Assembly (NCBI RefSeq): GCF_002778325.1
Contig: NZ_NESI01000005.1
Span: 124,001 to 188,000 of the forward strand
Direction of reading: 5' to 3'
DNA: 64,000 nucleotides
Source of the DNA: Limnohabitans sp. B9-3
Lineage (GTDB): Bacteria; Pseudomonadota; Gammaproteobacteria; Burkholderiales; Burkholderiaceae_C
Below, one piece after another: positions 46,602 through 55,801 of the stretch. The notes below the pieces were generated by a model. That model ran no database searches and was not told the DNA's origin. It was given only the letters and a program-made list of their open reading frames with translations. Position numbers and translations under genes: made by a program. Every line of letters starts with the position of its first letter. Position 1 is the stretch's first letter.

Positions 46602-47414
46602 ATGGGTACAAAAACAGGTTTTCTTTCTGGAAAAAAATTGTTGATCACCGGCGTGTTGTCTAACCGCTCCATCGCTTATGGCATCGCCAAAGCGTGTCAC
46701 GATCAGGGTGCTGAATTGGCATTCAGCTACGTCGGCGAGCGTTTCAAAGACCGTATTACCGAGTTTGCCGCAGACTTCGACTCCAAGCTCATTTTTGACT
46801 GCGACGTGGGGAGTGACGCACAAATTGAACAACTCTTCACAGATTTGTCAGCCCATTGGCCCACCTTTGACGGCTTCGTGCACAGCATTGGCTACGCGCC
46901 TCGCGAAGCGATTGCCGGTGATTTCTTAGATGGCCTGTCACGCGAAGGCTTCCAAATCGCCCACGACATCAGTGCCTACAGTTTTCCCGCCATGGCCAAA
47001 GCAGCCCTGCCTTACTTGAACGACAACGCCGCCGTGTTGACTCTGTCTTACTTGGGTGCCATCCGCACGGTGCCGAACTACAACACCATGGGCTTGGCCA
47101 AAGCGTCGCTGGAAGCGTCGGTGCGCTACTTAGCCGAGTCGCTGGGCGCACGCGGACGCAACTTGCGCGCCAACGGCATCAGCGCAGGCCCCATCAAAAC
47201 CTTGGCGGCCAGCGGCATCAAAGGCTTTGGCAAGATTTTGAGCGTGGTGGCCGAGGCTTCGCCCATTCGCCGCAACGTGACCATCACCGATGTGGGCAAC
47301 GTGGCCGCGTTCTTGATGAGCGATTTGGCAGCCGGCGTGACCGCCGAAATTACCTATGTTGACGGCGGATTTAGCCAAGTTGTAGGTGGCATTGCCGAGC
47401 CTTCAGCAGAGTAA
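46602..47414 (+). CDS. fabI: Enoyl-[acyl-carrier-protein] reductase (NADH) FabI
   Basis: A 270-residue NADH-dependent reductase of fatty-acid synthesis. [30 protein letters not shown] is the family N-terminus, [12 protein letters not shown] and [10 protein letters not shown] the cofactor and active-site segments. The Tyr-Lys pair is in [15 protein letters not shown] (Tyr followed six residues later by Lys), and [25 protein letters not shown] is the substrate-loop; the loop is where triclosan acts. ATG 46602 with GGAG upstream gives the standard length; the longer reading from 46515 is not supported. Divergent from yejA. Confidence 0.96.
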   Translation: MGTKTGFLSGKKLLITGVLSNRSIAYGIAKACHDQGAELAFSYVGERFKDRITEFAADFDSKLIFDCDVGSDAQIEQLFTDLSAHWPTFDGFVHSIGYAPREAIAGDFLDGLSREGFQIAHDISAYSFPAMAKAALPYLNDNAAVLTLSYLGAIRTVPNYNTMGLAKASLEASVRYLAESLGARGRNLRANGISAGPIKTLAASGIKGFGKILSVVAEASPIRRNVTITDVGNVAAFLMSDLAAGVTAEITYVDGGFSQVVGGIAEPSAE

Positions 47415-47423
47415 GCTGGCATA

Positions 47424-47447
47424 AAAGCCGCAAAGGTGTGGCTTTGT
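47424..47447 (+). terminator. Putative terminator after fabI
   Basis: Arms AAAGCCGC and GTGGCTTT (one G-U pair) around a six-base loop, followed by only a short T-tract. A weak intrinsic terminator between fabI and the ligase gene. Confidence 0.4.
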
Positions 47448-47491
47448 GATCGACTTGCGCATGTGTTCATGCGCGCCAAGGAGAAGCCAGC

Positions 47492-48346
47492 ATGCAACGC
47501 CGCCCTTTGCTTTCCCTCTTCTCCTTGTCTTTGCTGTGGCGGCCCTGCGCCCAAGCCGCCACAGTGCCGCCCATTTGGCTGGCGAACACCTACACAAGCG
47601 CCGCCGATTTACGCGACTATTGGGTGAGCGAGAAGTTTGATGGCGTTCGCGGCTACTGGGATGGGCAGCAATTGCTGACGCGGGGCGGCACCGTATTAAG
47701 GCCGCCGGCTTGGTTCACCCAAGGTTGGCCTGACACACCTTTTGAAGGCGAGTTGTGGGCTGGACGCGGGCAATTCACGGCCGCCGTCTCCGTGATTCAA
47801 CAAGCCAACGCCCGTGATGCCGACTGGCAAAAGATGCACTTCATGGTGTTTGATTTACCCATGCACAGAGGTACATTCACCGCACGCATACAAGCCTACA
47901 CAAGCTTGGTAACGGCACTTGGCTTAACTTGGGTCGAAGCGGTCTCTCAAAAACAACTGGACTCCGCCACAGCGCTCAAGCAACTCCTGAATGACAAAGT
48001 CAGCTCGGGGGCTGAAGGTTTGATGTTGCACCGCGCCAATGCCACCTATAAATCAGGCCGCAGCAACGATCAACTCAAACTCAAACCGCATGACGATGCA
48101 GAAGCCCGCGTGATCGAACACTTGGCTGGAACGGGGCAATACGCAGGACAAACAGGCGCCTTGTTGGTCGAGACATCGCAAGGCAAACGGTTCAAGTTAG
48201 GCACGGGATTGCTTGCCCAAGATCGCCAAAAGCCGCCTGCGATCGGAGAATGGGTCACGTATCGGTATCGGGGGCTGACCGACAAAGGCTTGCCTCGCTT
48301 TGCAAGTTTTCTACGGATTCAACCAGACCTAGAGAAACGGCCTTGA
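47492..48346 (+). CDS. Periplasmic ATP-dependent DNA ligase (LigE type)
   Basis: A 284-residue minimal ATP-dependent ligase. The N-terminus is a signal peptide (RPLLSLFSLSLLWRPCAQA), so the mature enzyme is exported. Motif I is EKFDGVRGYW with the AMP-accepting Lys about residue 48, motif III reads FEGELWAG, motif IV GLMLHR and motif V NDQLKLKPHDDAEARV. It has only the adenylation and OB domains, as in LigE proteins of Haemophilus and Psychromonas. They join nicks in the periplasm, probably during DNA uptake. A short hairpin spans the stop codon. Competence genes are absent from the window, so the role is inferred. Confidence 0.9.
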   Translation: MQRRPLLSLFSLSLLWRPCAQAATVPPIWLANTYTSAADLRDYWVSEKFDGVRGYWDGQQLLTRGGTVLRPPAWFTQGWPDTPFEGELWAGRGQFTAAVSVIQQANARDADWQKMHFMVFDLPMHRGTFTARIQAYTSLVTALGLTWVEAVSQKQLDSATALKQLLNDKVSSGAEGLMLHRANATYKSGRSNDQLKLKPHDDAEARVIEHLAGTGQYAGQTGALLVETSQGKRFKLGTGLLAQDRQKPPAIGEWVTYRYRGLTDKGLPRFASFLRIQPDLEKRP

Positions 48347-48362
48347 AAACTCAAGGCCGTTT
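48335..48362. terminator. Hairpin spanning the ligase stop codon
   Basis: Arms AAACGGCCTTGA and TCAAGGCCGTTT form a 12-bp perfect stem with loop AAAC; the stop codon TGA (48344-48346) is in the left arm. It lies between the ligase and the convergent decarboxylase. T-tracts are short on both sides. Confidence 0.6.
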
Positions 48363-48395
48363 AGATCATGCGTGAACCAAGGCGCAACGCGGTGC

Positions 48396-50660
48396 TCAGC
48401 CTCTGACGCAATCGGCAAAGTAGGACTTCTTGCCATCAACGCCCACAACTTCCACCAAACCGTGGATGTCGGTCTCAAACCCCGGGCACTGCAAGTTGAA
48501 TTCGCGAGCGAACTTCAAATAGTCCACGATTTTCTTGTTGAAGACTTCACCTGGAATCAACAGCGGAATACCAGGTGGGTATGGTGTGACCAAACTGGTG
48601 GTGATGCGGCCTTCCAAATCGTCAATCGCCACACGCTCTGTGTTGCGGTGCGCGATTTGGGCATAGGCGTCGCTGGGCTTCATCGAGGGCGTGAGGTCGC
48701 TCAAGTACATGTCGGTGGTCAAGCGTGCAATGTCGTACTTGGCGTAGAGCGTGTGAACGTGTTGGCACAAATCGCGCAAACCCATGCGCTCGTAGGCTCG
48801 GTGCTTTTGGCAGAACTCGGGCAGGATGCGCCACATTGGCTGGTTGCGGTCGTAGTCGTCTTTGAACTGCTGCAACGCTGTCAACAACGAGTTCCAGCGG
48901 CCCTTGGTGATACCAATGGTGAACATGACGAAGAAGCTGTAGAGGCCCGTTTTCTCGACGATCACGCCGTGCTCGGCCAAAAACTTCGTGACGATGCTGG
49001 CTGGAATGCCCGAGGTGTCGAACTTGCCATCTAAATCCATACCGGGCGTGACGATGGTGGCCTTGATCGGGTCCAACATGTTGAAGCCATCAGCCAAGTT
49101 ACCAAAGCCATGCCACTTGGACGACTCGCCTTGGCCTTTGATGATCCAGCTGTCCGAGCTACCTATGCCGTCCTCGACCAACTCATCGGGGCCCCACACC
49201 TTGAACCACCAGTCCAGGCCGTACTCGTCGTCCACCTTGCGCATGGCGCGGCGGAAATCAAGCGCTTCGGCAATGCTCTCTTCCACCAAGGCGGTGCCGC
49301 CAGGCGGCTCCATCATGGCCGCAGCCACGTCACAGCTGGCAATGATGCTGTACTGCGGGCTGGTGCTGGTGTGCATCAAATACGCTTCGTTAAACAGATG
49401 GCGGTCCAACTTGGTTTGTTGCGAGTCTTGAACCAAGACATGACTGGCTTGGCTGATACCAGCCAACAATTTATGAATCGATTGCGTGGCATAGACCACC
49501 GAATGCATGGGTCGCTCACGCTTCTTACCCATGGCGTGGTAGGTGCCATAAAACGGGTTGAAGGCCGCGTGGGGCAACCAAGCCTCGTCAAAATGCAAGT
49601 TGGCCACGTAGCCGTCCAACATCTTTTTGATGGTTTCTGTGTTGTACAGCACGCCGTCGTAAGTAGATTGCGTTAGGGTCAGAACACGCGGTTTCACCGT
49701 CTTGGCATCCACACCTTTGAGCAAAGGGTTGGCGGCAATCTTCGCCTGTATCGCTTCAGGCTCAAACTCACTTTGAGGAATAGGGCCGATGATGCCGTAG
49801 TGGTTGCGCGTGGGCTTCAAAAACACAGGCACAGCACCCGTCATGATGATGGCGTGCAACACCGACTTGTGGCAGTTGCGGTCCACCACCACCACATCAT
49901 CGGGAGCCACCGTGTGATGCCACACGATTTTGTTGGACGTACTGGTGCCGTTGGTCACAAAGAAGCAATGGTCCGCATTGAAGATACGGGCGGCATTGCG
50001 TTCGCTCTCGCCAATCGCGCCGTTGTGGTCCAACAATTGGCCCAGCTCTTCTACGGCGTTACAGACGTCAGCGCGCAACATGTTTTCACCATAAAACTGG
50101 TGATACATCTGACCCACAGGACTTTTCAAAAATGCCACACCACCCGAGTGGCCAGGACAGTGCCATGAGTACGAACCGTCTTCGGCGTAATCCAACAAGG
50201 CTTTGAAGAATGGCGGCTGCACACTCTCCAGATAGCTTTTGGCTTCACGGATGATGTGACGTGCCACAAACTCCGGCGTGTCCTCAAACATATGAATAAA
50301 GCCATGCAACTCGCGCAAGATATCGTTGGGTAAGTGGCGTGATGTTTTGGTTTCGCCGTAAACGTAGATGGGCACGTCCGCGTTCTTGCGACGTACTTCT
50401 TCGATGAAGTTACGCAAGTTCAAAACGGCGGGATCCAGATCGGGGCCAGGCGTGAACTCTTCATCGTCAATTGACAAGATGAATGCACTGGCGCGAGACT
50501 GCTGCTGCGCAAATTGACTCAGGTCACCATAACTCGTTGCACCCATGACCTCATAACCCTCGCCTTGAATGGCGTCGGCCAGGGCACGAATGCCAAGGCC
50601 GGAGGTATTTTCAGAACGAAAATCCTCGTCAATGATGACGATGGGAAAACGAAATTTCAT
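48396..50660 (-). CDS. Arginine/lysine/ornithine decarboxylase (PLP fold I)
   Basis: A 754-residue decarboxylase of the biodegradative Orn/Lys/Arg group. The N-terminal receiver-like wing domain starts FPIVIIDEDFRSENTSGLGIRALADAI. The PLP lysine is Lys397 in YATQSIHKLLAG; the DFDEAW-like segment HFDEAWLPHAAF (357-367) binds the cofactor, and the CPGHSGG loop opens the large domain. Release of CO2 yields a polyamine or its precursor and consumes a proton, which can counter acid stress. Ala/Ser/acid-specific residues for Arg versus Lys cannot be decided by eye. It is oriented away from tRNA-Ser. A long anticodon-like leader of about 80 bases lies between 50660 and 50739. Confidence 0.92.
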   Translation of the reverse strand: MKFRFPIVIIDEDFRSENTSGLGIRALADAIQGEGYEVMGATSYGDLSQFAQQQSRASAFILSIDDEEFTPGPDLDPAVLNLRNFIEEVRRKNADVPIYVYGETKTSRHLPNDILRELHGFIHMFEDTPEFVARHIIREAKSYLESVQPPFFKALLDYAEDGSYSWHCPGHSGGVAFLKSPVGQMYHQFYGENMLRADVCNAVEELGQLLDHNGAIGESERNAARIFNADHCFFVTNGTSTSNKIVWHHTVAPDDVVVVDRNCHKSVLHAIIMTGAVPVFLKPTRNHYGIIGPIPQSEFEPEAIQAKIAANPLLKGVDAKTVKPRVLTLTQSTYDGVLYNTETIKKMLDGYVANLHFDEAWLPHAAFNPFYGTYHAMGKKRERPMHSVVYATQSIHKLLAGISQASHVLVQDSQQTKLDRHLFNEAYLMHTSTSPQYSIIASCDVAAAMMEPPGGTALVEESIAEALDFRRAMRKVDDEYGLDWWFKVWGPDELVEDGIGSSDSWIIKGQGESSKWHGFGNLADGFNMLDPIKATIVTPGMDLDGKFDTSGIPASIVTKFLAEHGVIVEKTGLYSFFVMFTIGITKGRWNSLLTALQQFKDDYDRNQPMWRILPEFCQKHRAYERMGLRDLCQHVHTLYAKYDIARLTTDMYLSDLTPSMKPSDAYAQIAHRNTERVAIDDLEGRITTSLVTPYPPGIPLLIPGEVFNKKIVDYLKFAREFNLQCPGFETDIHGLVEVVGVDGKKSYFADCVRG

Positions 50661-50739
50661 GCAGCACTCCGACAGAATTAAGCGTCAACTAAACAACAGC
50701 GCGGAAGTGTACTCGCCCACTGTTACAATCTAAGGCTTC

Positions 50740-50830
50740 GGAGCGATGGATGAGTGGTTTAAGTCGCACGCCTGGAAAGCGTGTGTGGGTTAATAGCCCA
50801 CCGCGGGTTCGAATCCCGCTTGCTCCGCCA
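50740..50830 (+). tRNA. tRNA-Ser (anticodon GGA)
   Basis: A 91-base class II tRNA. Acceptor GGAGCGA pairs with TTGCTCC (one mismatch-tolerant G-U), anticodon arm ACGC-CTGGAAA-GCGT with GGA, a long variable arm (GTGGGTTAATAGCCCAC), T-arm GGGTTCGAATCCC and encoded CCA. A TACAAT box lies at 50724-50729. Confidence 0.97.
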
Positions 50831-50835
50831 AAACC

Positions 50836-50864
50836 AAAAAGCCCCTGCTCGCAGGGGCTTTTTT
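50836..50864 (+). terminator. Intrinsic terminator after tRNA-Ser
   Basis: Stem AGCCCCTGC/GCAGGGGCT with a short loop and a run of six T on the plus strand, five bases past the tRNA CCA end. Confidence 0.88.
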
Positions 50865-50906
50865 CATGGTCTTGACGAACTGACAGGCCACAGCAAGACC
50901 GCTGAA

Positions 50907-51350
50907 TCAAGACCTGCTTTCTTGGGCTTTGCGGATGGCATTTTGGGCATCCGTTGCCGAGACTTGCATCACGGGTTGATTCGGATTTTGAATCACCAAC
51001 CCTAGCAAACGGGCACCGTGCTCGATGGCAATAGAGCCATAGGAAATATCCCCCTGAACGATCGAGTCTTTGTGAAACTCAACCCGTTCAGCTGCATAGA
51101 TGTTTCCCTCAACCTTGCCCGCCACCATGACGCGGTGTGCCGTGATGTCGCCAGCAACTTCGCCCGTCGGCCCAATGGCAACCGTGACTTTGTTGTCTTT
51201 ACCCGTTTCAATGTTGCCGGTGACTTTGCCATCAATGCGCACGCTGTCTAAGAGCACCAAACGGCCATAAATGTGTGTGGTGCGGCCAATGATGGTGTCG
51301 AAGCGCTCTTGCGAGGGGGCAAACGATTTGCCTTTGAGTTTTTCAAACAT
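50907..51350 (-). CDS. Bactofilin family cytoskeletal protein
   Basis: A 147-residue protein forming a right-handed beta-helix that self-assembles without nucleotide. The core has a clear repeat of G-x-V-x-G-D/N-I pattern: DGKVTGNIETG, GEVAGDITAH, GKVEGNIYAA, DSIVQGDISYG. Flanking disordered tails are short. The N-terminal MFEKLKGKSF may bind the membrane. It lies 25 bases before the M23 peptidase in transcription order reversed (peptidase upstream on the minus strand). Bactofilins often recruit peptidoglycan enzymes and affect cell shape. Confidence 0.92.
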   Translation of the reverse strand: MFEKLKGKSFAPSQERFDTIIGRTTHIYGRLVLLDSVRIDGKVTGNIETGKDNKVTVAIGPTGEVAGDITAHRVMVAGKVEGNIYAAERVEFHKDSIVQGDISYGSIAIEHGARLLGLVIQNPNQPVMQVSATDAQNAIRKAQESRS

Positions 51351-51375
51351 GGCGGTCCTGGTGGAGACTGGGAAA

Positions 51376-52311
51376 TTAAGGCGCGCTGGCGGTGGTTTGC
51401 AGCAAAATTTGCATTGGGTTCAACACCCGATCATGGCGCATGACTTCGTAATGCAGGTGTGGGCCCGTTGAACGACCTGTGCTACCGAGACGCGCAATGA
51501 CTTCGCCGCGCTGAACTTTCTGCCCCTCTTGCACCATCCGCTGACTCAGATGCGCATAACGGGTTGTGAAACCTTCCAAATGGCTGATTTCCACCACGTT
51601 GCCGTAAGAGGCATCCCAAGCTGAGCGTGTCACAGTTCCAGCAGCGGTGGCCACGATGCCTGAGCCATGCTCCGCTACAAAATCAAGTCCTTCGTGCATC
51701 GCCAGCTGGCCAGTGAAGGGGTCGTTACGGATGCCAAACCCGCTGGTCACACGGTAGTCTTTGCCAATCGGCACCCCTGTGGGCAAAGCATTGAGCCAGT
51801 TCAACTGCGTGGACCACGTTTGCGCCAGAGACTTCAAAGCAGTTTGCGTTTGCGAAAATTCGTCTTGGGCTGTGACTAAATCTAGGTGCAGAGGCTGGCT
51901 GCGGTTACTTTGGTAACGGGGCGGAACCCAAGGGCCGCCTTTTGCCTCTTCTTTTTTGGCATATTTGTCGCGAACCTGTGGTGGCGTAGCGATGTCCATG
52001 AATCGGTTCTTGAGCGTTTCCAGTTGGCGGATTTCTTGGACGGTCGTGTTCATGGTTTGCCGTAATTGGTCCAAGTGGTCACGGTAAGTGGCCTCTAATT
52101 TTTGCTGCTCCGCCTCCGTCGTCACCCCCCCTATGCTTCGCGCAAGGCCGGGGCTGAACTCGATGGCCATGCGAAAGCCAACAAAATGCAACAGAACACC
52201 CAACGCCACCAAGACGAACGCAGACGCACAGGCTCCCAAAAGCACTGTACGTGCCGTGATGGAAATGGTCCGCACGGTGGCGGTGGGCCCAGACACCCAC
52301 ATGAGTTGCAT
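51376..52311 (-). CDS. M23 family metallopeptidase, membrane-anchored
   Basis: A 311-residue LytM-type peptidoglycan endopeptidase. An N-terminal transmembrane helix (TVLLGACASAFVLVALGVLLHFVGF) is followed by a coiled coil (AEQQKLEATYRDHLDQLRQTMNTTVQEIRQLETLKNRF) and the C-terminal catalytic domain with zinc ligands in AMHEGLDFVA and GPHLHYEVM. The lack of degenerate ligands suggests an active enzyme. ATG 52311 (MQLMWVSGP) is the family start. Upstream of the bactofilin, likely co-transcribed and directed by it; divergent from aat with a 108-base gap. Confidence 0.92.
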   Translation of the reverse strand: MQLMWVSGPTATVRTISITARTVLLGACASAFVLVALGVLLHFVGFRMAIEFSPGLARSIGGVTTEAEQQKLEATYRDHLDQLRQTMNTTVQEIRQLETLKNRFMDIATPPQVRDKYAKKEEAKGGPWVPPRYQSNRSQPLHLDLVTAQDEFSQTQTALKSLAQTWSTQLNWLNALPTGVPIGKDYRVTSGFGIRNDPFTGQLAMHEGLDFVAEHGSGIVATAAGTVTRSAWDASYGNVVEISHLEGFTTRYAHLSQRMVQEGQKVQRGEVIARLGSTGRSTGPHLHYEVMRHDRVLNPMQILLQTTASAP

Positions 52312-52419
52312 ACGTAGCTCCAAGTAGCGGAAAGTTGAACAAGAGTTCTACAAATTCATTCACAATTGTAGGGATTTCTCAGCCCAATAACTTCCTCACG
52401 CCAGCAGAGAAAACCCTGA

Positions 52420-53181
52420 ATGAGCCATCCAACACCGTCGATTCCTTGGTTAGAGGCGAACACTGCCCTTCCCAAGGCCGCCACAGCACAACCTCAGGGG
52501 ACTGAACTGGCGGGTCTCGTCGCGGCTGGCAATGACCTTTCGGCCCCGCGTTTACAGGAAGCCTACGGCTTAGGCATCTTTCCTTGGTTCAGTGAAGGAC
52601 AACCCGTTTTGTGGTGGTCTCCAGATCCGCGCATGGTGCTCAAACCTGCATCATTCAAACTACATCGGTCTTTGCGCAAAACACTGCATGCTTTTTTAGC
52701 CGCACCCGATTGCGAGATTCGGGTGGACAGCGCTTTTGAACTCGTGATGCAACGATGCGCTAACGCTCCCCGGGGAGGCAAAGTAGGCACCTGGATCGTG
52801 CCCAACATGATCAAAGCCTACGTGGACCTTCACCAGGCCGGATTCGCGCACAGCGTTGAGACGTGGGTCAATGGCGAGCTTGTTGGAGGTCTGTATTGCG
52901 TCGCTCTGGGACGCGCGGTGTTTGGCGAGTCGATGTTTGCCCTGCAAACAGATGCCTCAAAGATCGCGCTATCGGCTTTGGTCGCGCTAACCAAAGCGCA
53001 AGGTGTCCCGTGGATTGATTGCCAGCAAAACACCCGTCACTTGGCCTCTTTGGGTGCACAAGAAATTGAACGGACAGTCTTTATCAAGGGCATTTCAGCA
53101 GCTCAAGCGCAGAGTCCGCTTGACTGGCAACTTCAACCGATACACTGGCAGGCACTTTTAGCTCCAGGCCACCAAGCGTGA
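52420..53181 (+). CDS. aat: Leucyl/phenylalanyl-tRNA--protein transferase
   Basis: A 253-residue GNAT-like enzyme that adds Leu or Phe to proteins with N-terminal Arg or Lys, marking them for ClpS/ClpAP. Conserved blocks: [39 protein letters not shown] and [45 protein letters not shown] is diagnostic. Its stop overlaps the bpt start (ATGA), coupling both N-degron transferases. Confidence 0.96.
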   Translation: MSHPTPSIPWLEANTALPKAATAQPQGTELAGLVAAGNDLSAPRLQEAYGLGIFPWFSEGQPVLWWSPDPRMVLKPASFKLHRSLRKTLHAFLAAPDCEIRVDSAFELVMQRCANAPRGGKVGTWIVPNMIKAYVDLHQAGFAHSVETWVNGELVGGLYCVALGRAVFGESMFALQTDASKIALSALVALTKAQGVPWIDCQQNTRHLASLGAQEIERTVFIKGISAAQAQSPLDWQLQPIHWQALLAPGHQA

Positions 53182-53930
53182 TGACACACCGTCAAGACTT
53201 GCCCGCACAACCTTTGCAGTTTTATGCAACGGCGCCTTACCCGTGCAGTTATTTGACCCATATCACAGCACGGTCGCAAGTGGCGTCGCCCAGTGAGCAA
53301 GTTGACGACGCTGCCTATTCATCCCTAATCCGCCAAGGTTTTCGTCGCAGCGGCTTGTTCACGTACAGACCATATTGCGACAGCTGTCGCGCCTGCTTGG
53401 CCTTGCGTGTGAAAACAGAGGACTTTGCACCAACACGAAGCCAAAAACGTGCCTGGAAGAAACACGGGAACTTGGTCGCTCGCCTCTTACCGCTGCATTT
53501 TGAAGCTGAACATTACGAGTTTTATAAACGTTACCAATGGCATCGCCACCCTGGTGGAGGGATGGACCAAGACAGCGTCGAGCAATATGCACAATTTTTG
53601 CTGCAAAGCCGGATTCGGTCGCAAATGGTTGAATTCAGAGCGCCTGCCAACGACGATGGCACGCCGGGTGCATTAAAAATGGTATCGATCGTGGACGAAA
53701 TAGAAGACGGCCTCTCTGCGGTCTACACCTTTTACGATCCGCACGACTCGGCCAGCTACGGCACTTACAACGTCATGTGGCTGATCGAGTATGCGCATCA
53801 ATTGAAGTTGCCCTTTGTGTATCTCGGCTATTGGGTCGAGGACAGCCCCAAAATGCGCTACAAAACCAATTTCCAGCCCTTTCAGTTGCTCCAAAATAAC
53901 GAATGGGTGGACATTAATTTCACCAAGTAA
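53181..53930 (+). CDS. bpt: Aspartate/glutamate leucyltransferase
   Basis: A 249-residue protein of the ATE1-like bacterial Bpt family. It adds Leu to N-terminal Asp or Glu, feeding the same N-degron pathway as Aat. Motifs: [40 protein letters not shown] with the CxxCxxC-type cysteines, and [35 protein letters not shown] 53181 overlaps the aat stop, with GTG 53178 as alternative. A plausible -10 TAAAAT at its stop codon serves the next gene. Confidence 0.95.
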   Translation: MTHRQDLPAQPLQFYATAPYPCSYLTHITARSQVASPSEQVDDAAYSSLIRQGFRRSGLFTYRPYCDSCRACLALRVKTEDFAPTRSQKRAWKKHGNLVARLLPLHFEAEHYEFYKRYQWHRHPGGGMDQDSVEQYAQFLLQSRIRSQMVEFRAPANDDGTPGALKMVSIVDEIEDGLSAVYTFYDPHDSASYGTYNVMWLIEYAHQLKLPFVYLGYWVEDSPKMRYKTNFQPFQLLQNNEWVDINFTK

Positions 53931-53939
53931 AATATAGAG

Positions 53940-54725
53940 ATGCGCAAATCTACCGTTCCCGCGACTCCCAACATTCAAGTGATCGAGCGGATGTTCTCGC
54001 TCATCGACGTTCTCGCCTCCCGCGAAGAGGCCATCACGCTGAAAGAAATCAGCGAACGAACGGGGCTGCATCCCTCGACAACCCATCGCATCTTGAACGA
54101 TCTCGCTGTCGGTCGATTTGTCGAGCGTCCAGAGGCTGGAAGCTATCGCTTGGGCATGCGCCTACTTGAGCTGGGCAATTTGGTCAAAGATCGCCTGAAC
54201 GTTCGCGATGTGGCCTTCCAGCCCATGCGCGAATTGCACAAGCTGATTCAACAACCTGTCAATTTGAGTGTGCGCCAAGGTGACGAAATTGTGTATGTGG
54301 AACGTGCCTTCAGCGAGCGCTCGGGCATGCAAGTGGTGCGCGCCATTGGTGGCCGTGCCCCGCTTCACTTGACCTCTGTCGGTAAATTGTTCTTGGCCAT
54401 GGACGATGCCCAACGTGTTCGCGCCTACGCCACCCGCACTGGTCTGAGCGGCCAAACGCGCAACAGCATCACCCAGTTGCCGGTTCTTGAGCGCGAGCTC
54501 TCCAAAGCCCGCCAATACGGCGTGGCGCGTGACAACGAAGAGCTCGAACTCGGCGTGCGTTGCATGGCCTCAGGTATTCACGACGACCAAGGCAAACTGG
54601 TGGCAGGTTTGTCCATTTCAGCCCCCGCAGACCGCCTCGATGAAGAATGGTTGCCCAAGCTTCAAATGACCACCCAAGCGATTTCTCATGCGTTGGGCTT
54701 CAAAGACAAATTAAACGCGACATGA
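53940..54725 (+). CDS. IclR family transcriptional regulator
   Basis: A 261-residue regulator. The N-terminal HTH ITLKEISERTGLHPSTTHRILNDLAVGRFVERP and the IclR effector domain (VDLSV-type NLSVRQGDEIVYVERAFSERS, RAPLHLTSVGKLFLA, DNEELELGVRCMASGIHDDQGKLVAGLSISAP) are complete. No ribosome site precedes ATG 53940, but TAAAAT at 53928-53933 ends seven bases before it, which fits a leaderless mRNA. It follows bpt by nine bases. Controlled genes are not evident nearby. Confidence 0.9.
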   Translation: MRKSTVPATPNIQVIERMFSLIDVLASREEAITLKEISERTGLHPSTTHRILNDLAVGRFVERPEAGSYRLGMRLLELGNLVKDRLNVRDVAFQPMRELHKLIQQPVNLSVRQGDEIVYVERAFSERSGMQVVRAIGGRAPLHLTSVGKLFLAMDDAQRVRAYATRTGLSGQTRNSITQLPVLERELSKARQYGVARDNEELELGVRCMASGIHDDQGKLVAGLSISAPADRLDEEWLPKLQMTTQAISHALGFKDKLNAT

Positions 54726-54730
54726 GGCGA

Positions 54731-54760
54731 AAAAAGGCCAGCAAATTGGCTGGCCTTTTT
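54731..54760. terminator. Bidirectional terminator between iclR and pbpG
   Basis: Arms AAAAAGGCCAGC and GCTGGCCTTTTT form a 12-bp perfect stem around AAATTG, with five or more T on each strand, between two convergent genes. Confidence 0.9.
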
Positions 54761-54775
54761 GTGATACGTGGCGTT

Positions 54776-55735
54776 TCAGGTCTGCGGACGTTGTGCGTGG
54801 TTCACTTCCACCCAACGACGCACGCGCTCGGCGTCCCCGATACGGCTGAGTTTGCCAGCTGAATCCAAGAACACCAAAATCAACTTTCGGCCCGCTATTT
54901 TGGCTTGCATCACCAAGCACTGGCCCGCCTCAGAGATATAACCAGTTTTTTGCAAACCAATGTCCCAATTCGGGTTCTTTACCAACCGGTTGGTCGTGTT
55001 GTATTGCAAGGTTCGCTTGCCCACTTCTACTTGATGACTGTGCGACGTTGACAACTCGCGCAACATGGCATCGTTGTAAGCCAACCCGACCAAGGTCGCC
55101 AAATCTTTGGCACTGGATTGGTTTTGACTCGACAGGCCAGTTGGTTCGCTGTAGCGTGTGTCGCGCATACCCAACTGGGCGGCTTTGGTGTTCATCAACC
55201 CCACGAAAACCGACAACCCCCCAGGATAAGTACGACCTAAGGCATGGGCTGCGCGGTTCTCACTAGACATCAGGGACAAATGCATCAGTTCACCACGGGT
55301 CAACGTGGTGCCAACGCGCAAGCGTGAGCTGCTGCCCTTTTCTGTATCAACATCGTCTTGGGTGATGGTGATCGCCTCATCCATTGGCAGCTTTGACTCA
55401 CTCACAATCAAACCTGTCATGAGTTTGGTGATGGATGCAATAGGCAAAACAGCGCGGTCATTTTTGCTAAGCAAAACCTCTTGCGTGTCTTGGTCAATCA
55501 CGTAGGCCACACTGGACTTCAAATCGAGATCATCAGCAGTGGCCTGCAAACCAGCGATGTGACCGAAAGATGGCTTGGTGGGAATGACTTTGCCCACTTT
55601 GCTGCGTATAGGTGCCTTGGCCACCAATTTCTTGGATTTTTGAACTGTTGGCTTTTGGGGGGTCGCAGCTTGCACGGCGACGGTACAAAAAGTGGTCAAA
55701 CAGCCCAAAGAAATGGCGAGTAGCAGTCGTTTCAA
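54776..55735 (-). CDS. pbpG: D-alanyl-D-alanine endopeptidase (PBP7/8 type)
   Basis: A 319-residue S11 family serine peptidase that cuts peptidoglycan cross-links. Motifs: Ser-x-x-Lys ASITKLMTG, Ser-x-Asn SSENRAA, and Lys-Thr-Gly LQKTGYISEAG. A signal peptide (RLLLAISLGCLTTFCTVAVQAA) and a lysine-rich spacer (KPTVQKSKKLVAKAPIRSK) precede the catalytic domain. The start is TTG 55735, with AAGGA seven bases upstream; a start at 55807 would read through the leuA terminator region and is rejected. It runs on the minus strand, convergent with iclR. Confidence 0.92.
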   Translation of the reverse strand: MKRLLLAISLGCLTTFCTVAVQAATPQKPTVQKSKKLVAKAPIRSKVGKVIPTKPSFGHIAGLQATADDLDLKSSVAYVIDQDTQEVLLSKNDRAVLPIASITKLMTGLIVSESKLPMDEAITITQDDVDTEKGSSSRLRVGTTLTRGELMHLSLMSSENRAAHALGRTYPGGLSVFVGLMNTKAAQLGMRDTRYSEPTGLSSQNQSSAKDLATLVGLAYNDAMLRELSTSHSHQVEVGKRTLQYNTTNRLVKNPNWDIGLQKTGYISEAGQCLVMQAKIAGRKLILVFLDSAGKLSRIGDAERVRRWVEVNHAQRPQT

Positions 55736-55772
55736 GGTGGCATCCTTAGGCTTGAAAATCAGAATTAGGTGT

Positions 55773-55801
55773 AGTTTAACAAAATTCAAAAAATCGCGCA
55801 A
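55773..55801 (-). promoter_or_regulatory. Possible pbpG promoter overlapping the leuA terminator
   Basis: TTGCGC (55796-55801) and TAAACT (55773-55778) are spaced by 17 bases. The -35 box falls in the distal arm of the terminator hairpin at 55787-55822. Position fits pbpG; the match is moderate. Confidence 0.45.
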
